DNA of 36,426 nucleotides from Pseudomonadota bacterium. Lineage in GTDB: Bacteria; Desulfobacterota; Binatia; UBA9968. The stretch is taken from positions 1 to 36,426 of the forward strand of contig JAJPJQ010000037.1 of the NCBI GenBank assembly GCA_021324155.1, in the 5' to 3' direction. A program made the translations under genes and the position numbers. How positions within the stretch are numbered: the stretch's first letter is position 1; every line of letters starts with the position of its first letter. Below, one piece after another: positions 1-7,027 of this stretch. The notes below the pieces were generated by a model. The model had not been told where the DNA came from, ran no database searches, and saw only the letters and a program-made list of their open reading frames with translations.

Positions 1-228
1 CGACATGTCGAGTCCGATGGTAAACAGCAGGATGATAACGCCGATGTTCGCGATCGTCGCCACCGCCGGCACGTCGCCCACGAGCTCGAGCCCGTGCGGG
101 CCGATCACCACGCCCGCGAGGAGAAAGCCGACAATGGCGGGAAGTCCGACACGCTGGAACAAAAAGAGAATCGAGAGCGTGACCGCGAGGACGATCAGCA
201 GCTCTTTAAAGAAGGCGCCCTCGGGCAT
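1..228 (-). CDS. CPA2-family cation:proton antiporter, N-terminal part (runs off left edge)
   Basis: Reading the minus strand from an ATG at 226-228 gives 76 uninterrupted codons up to the window edge. The product begins MPEGAFFKELLIVLAV and holds three hydrophobic segments at about residues 5-23, 27-45 and 55-73. The phrases GLPAIVGFLLAGVVIGPHGL and IANIGVIILLFTIGLDMS are typical of the first helices of KefB/RosB-type monovalent cation:proton antiporters, inner-membrane proteins that exchange K+ or Na+ for H+. The catalytic transmembrane core and any RCK/TrkA domain lie outside the window, so the ion cannot be inferred. It lies downstream of queF on the same strand, separated from it by 135 nt of palindromic repeat, so co-transcription is uncertain. 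Confidence 0.85.
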   Translation of the reverse strand, partial: MPEGAFFKELLIVLAVTLSILFLFQRVGLPAIVGFLLAGVVIGPHGLELVGDVPAVATIANIGVIILLFTIGLDMS

Positions 229-247
229 GGCAGAAATAAATGGAAGA

Positions 248-351
248 TAGAAGTTGGAATCTAGAAGTTAGAATGCGAAGAATCCGCGCCACGGATTGCG
301 CACATGGATGCAGGATCGATCGGAGCTTCTAAATTCTAGCTGCTAAATTCT
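248..351. repeat. AT-rich palindromic intergenic repeat
   Basis: The gap between queF and the antiporter contains two tandem 14-nt units of the form TAGAAGTTRGAATS at about 248-275. A 26-nt segment at 326-351 is their imperfect reverse complement (about 20 of 26 positions by eye). The transcript could fold into a long hairpin with a loop of about 50 nt. The AT-rich TTCTARnTTCTAG composition differs from the GC-rich surroundings. It may act as a terminator or mRNA stabiliser; more likely it is a dispersed intergenic repeat. I see no gene in 229-363. Confidence 0.6.
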
Positions 352-363
352 GGTTACGGCTAT

Positions 364-717
364 TTAGCCTTTGTATTCCGCCGTAATCACCGTATGGATG
401 CCGCCGCGCACGTTAAAGTCGCCCACGACGGTCATCGACTTCGGCCGGCACGCGGCGACGAGATCGTCGAGAATGCGGTTGATCACGTCTTCGTGAAACG
501 CACCCTCGTCGCGAAACGACCAGAGATAAAGCTTGAGCGACTTGAGCTCGATGCAGAGCTTGTCGGGCACGAAGCGAATGCGGATCGTCGCGAAGTCCGG
601 CTGCCCCGTGCGCGGGCAGACGCAGGTGAACTCTGGGCACTCCATGCTGATCTCATAGGCGCGCCCCTGCCGCGGATTGGGAAAAGTCTCGAGCTCTTTA
701 GATGGCCGCGTCGGCAT
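364..717 (-). CDS. queF: NADPH-dependent 7-cyano-7-deazaguanine reductase QueF (type I)
   Basis: The 117-aa product matches the short unimodular QueF family, which reduces the nitrile preQ0 to the amine preQ1 in queuosine tRNA modification in the cytoplasm. The signature [14 protein letters not shown] is at residues 29-42. Cys34 would be the nucleophile that forms the thioimide and Asp41 the proton donor, seven residues apart as in Bacillus subtilis QueF. The QueF motif [20 protein letters not shown] follows at 57-76. Length and motifs indicate an intact enzyme. No queC, queD or queE is nearby. It is divergent from the haem-oxygenase-fold gene, which has a candidate promoter at 771-799. Confidence 0.95.
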   Translation of the reverse strand: MPTRPSKELETFPNPRQGRAYEISMECPEFTCVCPRTGQPDFATIRIRFVPDKLCIELKSLKLYLWSFRDEGAFHEDVINRILDDLVAACRPKSMTVVGDFNVRGGIHTVITAEYKG

Positions 718-770
718 ATGAGCATCTTACCGCACGCGCTCCGGATTTTCCATTTGCGAGCGACCTCAGA

Positions 771-799
771 TTGACAACGATTTTCGCCGATGATAGACC
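771..799 (+). promoter_or_regulatory. Candidate sigma70 promoter of the haem-oxygenase-fold gene
   Basis: TTGACA at 771-776 is a perfect -35 box. A 17-nt spacer leads to TAGACC at 794-799, preceded by TG in the extended -10 position. Transcription would begin near 806, downstream of the in-frame ATG at 790 and upstream of the ATG at 838. This supports the later start for the following gene. Confidence 0.5.
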
Positions 800-837
800 C
801 TCAGGAGTCTCACCCAGCAAATTCCGGAGGAAAAGTG

Positions 838-1632
838 ATGAGCAATCTCAGAGAGCCGCGCCAGGGCGAAAAGATGAGCGCGGCCGAGGCGAAGGCCTAC
901 GTCGATTATCTTTACGCGAAAATGTACGAGCATTGGAAGGTCAAGGTCCAGGCCGGAGAGTTCATGACGCAGCTCCGCGCCGGCAAGCTGCCGCTGCCGG
1001 TGATGCGGCAATTCTTCAAAAACTGGGGGCGCTTCTCGCTCGAAGTCAACGGCCTCAATGCCGTCTCGTACTACATTCATCTGCCTTTCTTCGTGAAGAA
1101 CTTCGATCTGCTCGGCCCGCTGTGCGCGAAGATCGCCGACGAGCTCATCTCGCCGCAGCCTCCCGGCCACGTGCTCGTCCTGTTGAAGACCGCCGAGGCG
1201 CTGAAACTCTCGCGGCAGGAAGTGCTCGAAGATCCGTATCTGCCCGAGGCGCGCGCGATCAACGACTTCACGCATAAGATTTTCATGGACGGCTCGATCG
1301 CCGAGCTTTGGGGCCTGCACGTGTTCGAGGAATCGCTGTCGCACTGGTCGGGCGAGTGGTTCAAGGCCTTGACGACGCACTATGGCTTCAGCAAATCGCA
1401 GGCGGTTTACTTCTCGACGCACGAAGAGGCCGACATGGAGCCGCACCAGCTCGGCAACACAGGCGTCGAGGCGATGGGCCACGGGATGTTCAACCGCACG
1501 ATTCTCGAGCGCGTGCTGCAGGACGGCAAAATCGATTTCCGCGCGGGCTATTCGATGGAATACTGCGCGCTCGCGATGGTGGATTTGCACGCGCAGATGA
1601 AGCGCGCGGCGATGGAAAATCCCTATCCATAA
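838..1632 (+). CDS. Haem-oxygenase-fold (TenA/PqqC/CADD-like) iron-containing enzyme
   Basis: The 264-aa product looks like a haem-oxygenase-fold protein of the TenA/PqqC/CADD superfamily, many of which are non-haem diiron oxygenases or oxidases (HDO proteins). The ATG at 838 is preferred over the ATG at 790 because GGAGG lies at 826-830, and a putative promoter places the transcript start between the two. Candidate metal-binding side chains lie in EESLSHW (Glu164, Glu165, His169) and in THEEADMEPH (His195, Glu196, Asp199, His203). The HxxxDxxxH spacing differs slightly from what I recall for CADD. No pqq, thi or pab genes are adjacent, so the substrate is unknown. The family call is fairly sure, the chemistry is not. 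Confidence 0.75.
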   Translation: MSNLREPRQGEKMSAAEAKAYVDYLYAKMYEHWKVKVQAGEFMTQLRAGKLPLPVMRQFFKNWGRFSLEVNGLNAVSYYIHLPFFVKNFDLLGPLCAKIADELISPQPPGHVLVLLKTAEALKLSRQEVLEDPYLPEARAINDFTHKIFMDGSIAELWGLHVFEESLSHWSGEWFKALTTHYGFSKSQAVYFSTHEEADMEPHQLGNTGVEAMGHGMFNRTILERVLQDGKIDFRAGYSMEYCALAMVDLHAQMKRAAMENPYP

Positions 1633-1639
1633 AAAGGTT

Positions 1640-1726
1640 AGGCGTGAGGGGTAAGGCGATAAGCAAAAGATCGTTTCTTTTTCTCTTGCCGCTTTTCGCC
1701 CTTGTCACGCCTAACACCTCACGCCT
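1640..1726. repeat. Palindromic repeat overlapping a start codon and signal peptide
   Basis: The 19-nt segment at 1640-1658 is the reverse complement of 1708-1726 at 17 of 19 positions, separated by 49 nt. The arms read AGGCGTGAGGGGTAAGGCG and CGCCTAACACCTCACGCCT. The left arm includes the likely GTG start (1644) of the retropepsin gene and the right arm lies in its signal-peptide region. A hairpin here would include the start codon of the mRNA. Confidence 0.6.
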
Positions 1727-2489
1727 CGGGTTTGTTTTCTCGCAAGAATTCTACCGCTGGACCGATGAGTCCGGCGCGGTCCATTTTACCGATAATCTCT
1801 ACTCGATCCCGGAAAAATATCGCGACCAGGTCCAGAAGCGGCTTCAGCCGGTGAACCGCCCGCCGCCGGCGGCATCCAGCGCGCCGGGTGAAAACCGCGC
1901 CGCGGCCGGCGGACCGATCGTCGTGCCGTTCAAGCGCGCGGGCAACCTGATCATCGTCGAGGGCGCCGTGAACGGCTCGCCCACGCCCTTCATCCTCGAC
2001 ACGGGCGCCGAGATCACGATCCTCCCCTCTTCCTTCGCGAGCCGTTTCAGCGTCGGGCCGAAAAGCGGAATCTTCGTCACGGTGAGCGGCATCGGCGGCA
2101 GCGTCGACGTGCCGCTCGTCGAGATCGGCAGCATATCTCTCGGCGACGCCGAGGTGCGCGACCTCGAAGCGACATTGAACGATACGCCGCTGCCGAACAC
2201 CGGCCTTCTCGGCGCAAATTTCCTCTCGGACTACAAAGTCGACATCAAATACGAGACCAATCAAGTTTTTCTCCAGCCGGTGGACCGCTCGTACGGCGGG
2301 CACAGTTACGAATGGTGGCAGAAAAAATTTCGGCTGTATCTCGCTATCAAGCGGCGCTACGAGCAGGCGGGCGGCGGAAAGTCCGGCAATGAGATTCTCG
2401 ACGGCCAGCTGCGCGCGGTGGAGGACAAGATCGCCGAGCTCGAAGGCCGCGCCTCGCAGGCCGGCATTCCGCGCGATTTCCGGCAGTAA
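1644..2489 (+). CDS. DUF4124 plus retropepsin-like aspartic protease, exported
   Basis: The 281-aa product from the GTG at 1644 (AAAAAGG seven nt upstream) starts with a basic and hydrophobic signal-like segment. Next comes a DUF4124 motif, EFYRWTDESGAVHFTDN, common near the N-terminus of periplasmic proteins. The central region is a single-chain retropepsin-like domain: PFILDTGAEITILPSS carries the catalytic D-T-G, and VSGIGGSV and GLLGANFLSDYKVDI match the flap and the closing strand of clan AA proteases. Such domains work as dimers. The C-terminus is charged and helical. A TTG at 1686 is the only other plausible start and would shorten the export signal. The target is unknown. It converges on the 61-aa gene with a 5-nt gap. 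Confidence 0.75.
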   Translation: MRGKAISKRSFLFLLPLFALVTPNTSRLGFVFSQEFYRWTDESGAVHFTDNLYSIPEKYRDQVQKRLQPVNRPPPAASSAPGENRAAAGGPIVVPFKRAGNLIIVEGAVNGSPTPFILDTGAEITILPSSFASRFSVGPKSGIFVTVSGIGGSVDVPLVEIGSISLGDAEVRDLEATLNDTPLPNTGLLGANFLSDYKVDIKYETNQVFLQPVDRSYGGHSYEWWQKKFRLYLAIKRRYEQAGGGKSGNEILDGQLRAVEDKIAELEGRASQAGIPRDFRQ

Positions 2490-2494
2490 ACGCT

Positions 2495-2680
2495 CTACTC
2501 GCGCGCCGTCGTGCGCGCGAGCCGCTCGATAAAAGCGGCGACCTCTTCCAATCGCGCGCGCGCTTCGCCCTCGGCTTTTTTAATTTCGGCGGGCGGCGCT
2601 GCTTTGTGGATGGCGTCCTCGAAATTCGTCACGGCGATACCGAAGAATTTGAGCAGCCGGCGGGTTTCGTCGGAAGGCAT
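2495..2680 (-). CDS. Small helical protein at the end of the FDH-AOR operon
   Basis: The 61-aa product starts at an ATG at 2680 with GAGGTGG just upstream, 16 nt after the aldehyde oxidoreductase stop. A longer in-frame reading would overlap that gene. It is predicted mostly helical: two charged helices (residues 1-28 and 32-58) joined by APPAEIK, with no cysteines, signal or membrane segment. I do not recognise a family. Its position as the last gene of the operon suggests a role with AOR, perhaps as a chaperone or small subunit, but only the location supports that. Confidence 0.6.
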   Translation of the reverse strand: MPSDETRRLLKFFGIAVTNFEDAIHKAAPPAEIKKAEGEARARLEEVAAFIERLARTTARE

Positions 2681-2696
2681 AGCCACCTCGATTAGG

Positions 2697-4508
2697 TCAA
2701 GCGGATGAACGCGTGAAAGCGAGTCCCAGTTCATTGAGCTTCGTCTCCGGAACGAAGCCCTCGTCGTCCCAGCCGCGCGCGCGGTAGTAGCCGCGGATCA
2801 TCACGCCGAGCTCGCCGGCCGTGAGGCCCGCTCCTTGCGCAACTCCGTTAGGCAGCGTTTCCGTCAGCACGCGCTCGGGCAGCCAGTCGTCGTTCGACCG
2901 CCAGCCCTCGCGAACATTGAAAAGTTTTTTTACCGTGTGGATGCGCTCGCCGGCGCGCCGGAGCTCGTCGGCGGTGTAATTCCATCCGGTCACCTTGCCG
3001 AGCAGATCGGCGGCTTCGGCGTAGAAGTCAGTAAAGCACTTGCGCAAAAACTTGCACACGATGAGCGAGTCCATTACGGCGGCGAAATTCTCCGACTCGG
3101 CCACGAGCGCGCCGCGGCCGGGCTCGGCGGCGAAGCGGTCGACGGCGCCGGAGAAATCGGCTTCGTACGCGCCGGACCGATTGTGGCATGCCCCGCGCGG
3201 GCTCACCGCCAGCCCGAGCGCCATGGTCTTCAAGCTGCGCGGCTCGTAGCCGGGCATCTCGAGACCTTTGACGTGCATCGCCCAGTGGGCGCTCGCCTTG
3301 CCGGTCGCTTCCGCCGCACGGCGCGATCCCTCGGCGAGCAGCGCGCCGAGGCCATCGCGCCGCGCGATCGCCGGGATCGCGGCGAGCAGCGCCGCGCCGT
3401 CGCCGAAGCGCAACGAAAGCTTGTCGTCCTTTAACAGACCGCGCTCGGCGCATTCCATCGCCCACGCAAGCGTGCCGCCCGCGCTGATCGTGTCGAGGCC
3501 GAATTCGTCGCAGAGCCGCGCGGCTTCGAGCACCGTATGCGCATCTTGCACACCGCAGAGCGGCCCGAGCGCGAACAGCGTCTCGTACTCGAGCCGCTGC
3601 TCTTCGCCCGCGGCGGATTTGAAAAGGCGTTCGCAGCGAATCGTGCACGAAGCGCAGCCGTGCCGGCGGCTGAAATGATTCTCGGTGAGCGTCTCGCCGG
3701 AGAGATCGTCTTCGGACTCGAATGTGGATTGGCGAAAATTCCGCGTCGGCAGCGTGCCGAGGCGGTTGAACACCGAGAGATTCGCGACCGTGCCGATGCT
3801 ACGATATTTGTCGGTGAGCGGTCCGAGACTTTTCCGGCGCAGCGAATCTGCGATCGCTTCGACGCCCGCAGCATCGGCGACGGAGGTGCCGCGATCGCCG
3901 CGAATCGCGATCGCCTTCAGCTGCTTTGCGCCCATCACGGCGCCGACTCCGCCGCGGCCCGCATGCCGTCCCTCGTTGCTGATGGTGGCGAAGCGGACGC
4001 GGTTCTCCCCCGCAAGCCCGATCGCCGCCACGCGCGCCTCGCGCGCGTTCAATTTATCCCGCACGAAGACCTCGGTCGCCGCGGCGCTCTTTCCACGACA
4101 CGCTTCGGCGTCGCCGAAAACAACCTTGCCTTGATCGATAAAGATGTAGCTGAGCGATTCCGCGCGTCCGGTGACGACCAGCGCGTCGATACCGGCGCGC
4201 TTGAGCTCGAGTGCGAAGTTGCTCGACGAGAGCGAATCCGCGACGAAGCCGGTGAGCGGCGACTTCGTGACGACGGCGAACTTGGCGGTCGTCGTGAGGC
4301 CGGTGCCGACGAGCGGCGCGCTGGCGAAGATGAGGGGATTTTCCGGCGCGAACGGATCGACTCCCGGCGGCGCCCATTCGTACAGCAGGCTCGCGCCGAG
4401 CCCGATACCGCCGAGGAAAGCGCGCAGCCTCGCCGCTTCGATCTCATGCCACGAGCTTTGGCGGCGGCTGAGATCGACGTGCAGCAGGCGGCCGTGAAAA
4501 CCGTGCAT
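2697..4508 (-). CDS. aor: Aldehyde:ferredoxin oxidoreductase (tungsten-type AOR)
   Basis: The 603-aa product has the full AOR length. This cytoplasmic family uses a tungsten bis-pyranopterin and one [4Fe-4S] cluster to interconvert aldehydes and carboxylates with ferredoxin as electron carrier. The cluster ligands are visible as C285-x2-C288-x3-C292, with a distal Cys485 in DSLIVC that also belongs to the pterin-binding motif. The N-terminal domain (about 1-205) shows AOR phrases such as FLGGIGLGASLLYEW, PLTGFVADS and GRHAGRGGVGAVMGAKQLKAI. The gene starts 2 nt after the MobA-MoaD fusion, so a pterin-sulfur carrier is made with it. No ferredoxin partner is encoded nearby. Substrate is unknown; acyl or aromatic aldehydes are likely for the family. 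Confidence 0.93.
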   Translation of the reverse strand: MHGFHGRLLHVDLSRRQSSWHEIEAARLRAFLGGIGLGASLLYEWAPPGVDPFAPENPLIFASAPLVGTGLTTTAKFAVVTKSPLTGFVADSLSSSNFALELKRAGIDALVVTGRAESLSYIFIDQGKVVFGDAEACRGKSAAATEVFVRDKLNAREARVAAIGLAGENRVRFATISNEGRHAGRGGVGAVMGAKQLKAIAIRGDRGTSVADAAGVEAIADSLRRKSLGPLTDKYRSIGTVANLSVFNRLGTLPTRNFRQSTFESEDDLSGETLTENHFSRRHGCASCTIRCERLFKSAAGEEQRLEYETLFALGPLCGVQDAHTVLEAARLCDEFGLDTISAGGTLAWAMECAERGLLKDDKLSLRFGDGAALLAAIPAIARRDGLGALLAEGSRRAAEATGKASAHWAMHVKGLEMPGYEPRSLKTMALGLAVSPRGACHNRSGAYEADFSGAVDRFAAEPGRGALVAESENFAAVMDSLIVCKFLRKCFTDFYAEAADLLGKVTGWNYTADELRRAGERIHTVKKLFNVREGWRSNDDWLPERVLTETLPNGVAQGAGLTAGELGVMIRGYYRARGWDDEGFVPETKLNELGLAFTRSSA

Positions 4509-4510
4509 CG

Positions 4511-5530
4511 CTAACCCCCGGCGTCGGCGGCGACGATGAAAATCTTATCGCCGGGATTGATGCGCGCCGCGGGGTTGCGCACGAATTGTAAGCCGTTCAC
4601 GTTGCATGCGTACCCGCTGGAGAGCGCGCTTTTTTGCGCGTCGATGACGCGGCCCGCGAGCACCGGCAATCGCGCAGCGAGCGCCGCGAGAACGTCCGAC
4701 AGTGTCGCCGCGGCCGGCAGCGACAGCGAAATTTCTCTCGTTTTGGCGAGCAGACGCGGCACGCCGAAAAGCTCCACCGTGACGGAGACAGGGACAGAGA
4801 CGGAGCTGATATGTTTATTCAGTGTCTCGTTTTTCTGGCTTCTCTCCGGCTCTGTCTCGACTCTCTGTCTTTCGTTCCATTTTTGCTGCGCCGCTTCGTA
4901 ATCTGCCGGGCTGTTCATATTGAAAAAGCTTAGGCCTTCCGGATCGACGCGCCGGATCTCGTCCTCGACGACCTTCCTCGTCCGCACCTTGTCGTAAAGA
5001 TAAATCGGCCTAAGCTCGCCGCGCTCGAGCTGCTGCGCGAGGAGCGGCAGCACGCTGCGGCGATAAACGGCGCACAGCGGTTGGAACCGCTCCTGCCAAT
5101 AAGGCGCGACGATGTCGTTGTCGTCGATCAGCGCGACGAGATAGCCGATCAAGTCGGTGCTAAGAAACGGAACGTCGCAAGACGTGACGAAACAAAATTC
5201 GCCCGCCGCCTCGCGCATGCCGTAGTAAATGCCGCCGACGGGGCCTTGATAAGCGATATCGTCGTGGACGAGAGTTACTTTGGGGCGATTGGGTTTGTCG
5301 AGGTCATTGGGATGGGAACTCAATAAACTCTTCAAGTCGAATTGTTGGTCGGGAGCGGCGACGATGATGAGATCGGAGAAGAGCGATTGGAGCTTACGCG
5401 CGATGTGCAGTATGAGCGGCTCGCCGTCGAACGGCAACAGCGCCTTCGGCCGTCCCATGCGCGAGCTTTTGCCGCCGCCCAGAATGACCGCGGAGCCGTT
5501 CGCTATAAGATTGTTGCTTCCGTGTGTCAC
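4511..5530 (-). CDS. MobA-MoaD fusion: molybdopterin nucleotidyltransferase plus sulfur carrier
   Basis: The 339-aa product joins two cofactor proteins. Residues 13-218 are a MobA-type nucleotidyltransferase: ILGGGKSSRMGRPK at 16-29 is the GTP-binding motif and CDVPF at 118-122 the metal-binding Asp motif. Residues 249-339 are a MoaD/ThiS beta-grasp protein ending in Gly-Gly, the end that is adenylated and thiocarboxylated by MoeB-type enzymes. The linker (220-248) is polar and contains a repetitive Ser-Val-Pro stretch encoded by a tandem and inverted repeat. The start is a GTG at 5530, ten nt after the preceding stop, with a weak Shine-Dalgarno. MobA would modify the formate dehydrogenase cofactor; the MoaD domain sits next to AOR, as MoaD genes often do. 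Confidence 0.9.
   Translation of the reverse strand: MTHGSNNLIANGSAVILGGGKSSRMGRPKALLPFDGEPLILHIARKLQSLFSDLIIVAAPDQQFDLKSLLSSHPNDLDKPNRPKVTLVHDDIAYQGPVGGIYYGMREAAGEFCFVTSCDVPFLSTDLIGYLVALIDDNDIVAPYWQERFQPLCAVYRRSVLPLLAQQLERGELRPIYLYDKVRTRKVVEDEIRRVDPEGLSFFNMNSPADYEAAQQKWNERQRVETEPERSQKNETLNKHISSVSVPVSVTVELFGVPRLLAKTREISLSLPAAATLSDVLAALAARLPVLAGRVIDAQKSALSSGYACNVNGLQFVRNPAARINPGDKIFIVAADAGG
4781..4869. repeat. Tandem and inverted repeat inside the MobA-MoaD linker
   Basis: Four consecutive 6-mers of the form GACRGR lie at 4781-4804. A partly complementary segment at 4845-4869 begins TCCGGCTCTGTC. On the coding strand these encode the alternating Ser-Val-Pro stretch just before the MoaD domain and the Gln/Glu-rich end of the MobA part. 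Composition and periodicity differ from both flanking domains. Confidence 0.65.
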
Positions 5531-5539
5531 GACCGACCA

Positions 5540-5920
5540 TCAGCGGAAGGCTCTCACATTGTCGTGCCCGTCGCCGTCCTTGCCGGCGAATGCGTCCTCG
5601 GACGGCGCGCCCCGATCGAGCCACGCCTTGAAGTCGCCCAGCGAATGCGCGAGACGCCATTCATCGAAAATCGAGTGCGCCATGGCCGTCACGGCGCCTG
5701 AAAGCTCCGGCGCGCAGGTTCGCGGATAATCGAGCAGCCACGCCTCGAACGCGTCCGGCTCGGGATCCGCTTCGGCGGCGCGCGCGAGCAGCTCTCGCTT
5801 AATCCCGAGGCCGATCGCGTCGGGCGTCTGGTCGCGCTTGCGGCTGCGCCGGCGGCCTTCGGCCGCCTCGAGTGCGGCGAGCAGGGCTTGGCAGACTTCG
5901 CGTGGACGAATCGTGGACAT
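5540..5920 (-). CDS. Uncharacterised protein between fdhE and mobA-moaD
   Basis: The 126-aa product starts at the ATG directly after the fdhE stop (TAGATG) and ends 9 nt before the MobA-MoaD GTG, so it is firmly inside the operon. It is soluble and rich in Ala, Arg, Glu and Asp. It has a basic patch near 23-30 and a motif FEAWLLDYPRTCAPELSGAVTA-like at about 58-80, followed by AHSIFDEWRLAHSLGDFKAWLDRG. No metal-binding motif, signal or membrane helix is visible. I do not recognise the family. Position suggests an accessory of formate dehydrogenase maturation or Mo cofactor handling, by inference only. Confidence 0.75.
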   Translation of the reverse strand: MSTIRPREVCQALLAALEAAEGRRRSRKRDQTPDAIGLGIKRELLARAAEADPEPDAFEAWLLDYPRTCAPELSGAVTAMAHSIFDEWRLAHSLGDFKAWLDRGAPSEDAFAGKDGDGHDNVRAFR

Positions 5921-6799
5921 CTACTTTCTCCAGGAAAAGAATTTATCACTCGGGCGGGCTTTTTCCACTACCGCGATGTCGAGCGCGTAGCCGGCGCCCG
6001 GCGGCCTTTTGTAGCCCTGCTCCAGCGCCGCCATGTCGAGATCGACGTTCGCGAGGTCGTCGAGTATCACTCTCGCCGGCGGACTCGCCTGAAGACGCGT
6101 GAACGTCTTTACATATCCGAGGCAGCGCTTGCACGACTCGACGACGCGCGTCGCACCGTCTTTCTCCGGCACCAGGCGAGCGAGCTGCTCGTGATCGTCC
6201 ATGCCGCAAAACGGACAGACGAGGCCGACCATTCGCCATTCGGAGGCGCAGCGGCCGCAGCGGAGGTAACGGTTCCGGTCGATGCCGCGGACTTCGGCGA
6301 ATGCGGGCCATGCGCCGCATACGGGACAGTAGCCTTCCATCCAGCTAATCGGAAGCGAATTCGCCCAGCGGCGGCACGCGTGAAGAAAAGGAACGGCCAG
6401 CTGCGACGCGACCGCCTGAAACGCATCGGCATCGGTGCCGAAGCGCGCGGCCGTCTCGCTGAGCGCCGCGCCATCCTGGCATAATGAAGCCTTCAAGAGG
6501 CCGAGCGCGTCGGCGCCGGAGGCTGCTTCGAGCGTCGCCATCGCCTTCGTACCGCTCTTGAACGCGGTGCGGAGAAGCCGCGCCGTCCAGTCTCCAACAG
6601 TTTTTCTGTCGAAGGTTATAGTCGCGTCGGAAAGAAGCGGAACTTTGTTTTCACTTGCTTTGGCGACGGCAGGCACGAACGCCTCCCACCGGTGATCGTC
6701 CAGTTCTTCGACGACGGCGCGCACGACGGCGAGCCACGGCCCCCACTCCGGACGCTGCCGTCCGAGATCTTCGAGGCTCGTCTCGCCCGAAGCCGTCAT
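5921..6799 (-). CDS. fdhE: Formate dehydrogenase accessory protein FdhE
   Basis: The 292-aa product has the FdhE layout: a helical N-terminal half and a C-terminal rubredoxin-like half with four CxxC motifs (CPVCG, CGRC, CPFCG, CKRC). FdhE is a cytoplasmic protein required for activity of respiratory formate dehydrogenases; it binds iron and interacts with the catalytic subunit before Tat export. WMEGYCPVCGAWPAFAEVRG, RYLRCGRCASEWRM and LVCPFCGMDDHEQL are characteristic. Its start overlaps the end of the lipoprotein gene (ATGA, 6796-6799), so it is translationally coupled. fdhD, the sulfurtransferase normally also needed, is not in the window. Confidence 0.93.
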   Translation of the reverse strand: MTASGETSLEDLGRQRPEWGPWLAVVRAVVEELDDHRWEAFVPAVAKASENKVPLLSDATITFDRKTVGDWTARLLRTAFKSGTKAMATLEAASGADALGLLKASLCQDGAALSETAARFGTDADAFQAVASQLAVPFLHACRRWANSLPISWMEGYCPVCGAWPAFAEVRGIDRNRYLRCGRCASEWRMVGLVCPFCGMDDHEQLARLVPEKDGATRVVESCKRCLGYVKTFTRLQASPPARVILDDLANVDLDMAALEQGYKRPPGAGYALDIAVVEKARPSDKFFSWRK

Positions 6800-7026
6800 T
6801 GCCGGCTGAGCCGGTCCGCCTGGCGGGCTGGGGCGAGCGGGGGATTTTGCGTCTTAATGAGCTTCGGCGTGTTGGCGAATGGGTCGGAGCCTTCGTGCAT
6901 GAGCACGTTCTGACCGTCGCGGTTGCCGACGTCCGCGCCCGGTCCGCCGCCGCGGGTGCGGCTCGCCTCGGGGCTGCTGCATGCGATGAGTAGAATTAGG
7001 GACATGCAGAATAAAATGACGCTCAC
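6796..7026 (-). CDS. Small lipoprotein of the formate dehydrogenase operon
   Basis: The 76-aa product begins at a GTG (7024-7026) with AAGGAG six nt upstream, one nt after the nrfD stop. It has a short hydrophobic segment ending in LLIAC, a lipobox with the acylated cysteine at residue 16, so it should be a membrane-anchored periplasmic lipoprotein. The mature part is small and polar, with the phrase NVLMHEGSDPFANTPKLI. It is sandwiched between nrfD and fdhE, with an ATGA overlap to the latter. A role in assembly or anchoring of the periplasmic formate dehydrogenase is plausible from position only. Confidence 0.75.
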   Translation of the reverse strand: MSVILFCMSLILLIACSSPEASRTRGGGPGADVGNRDGQNVLMHEGSDPFANTPKLIKTQNPPLAPARQADRLSRQ

Positions 7027-7027
7027 G

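Noticed and set aside
790-837. Upstream ATG for the haem-oxygenase-fold gene
   Set aside because: No ribosome site, and it lies upstream of the predicted transcription start; GGAGG precedes the ATG at 838.
3537-4514. 325-aa open frame on the plus strand
   Set aside because: Antisense to the AOR gene, with low-complexity Arg/Ala/Glu content and no recognisable motif.
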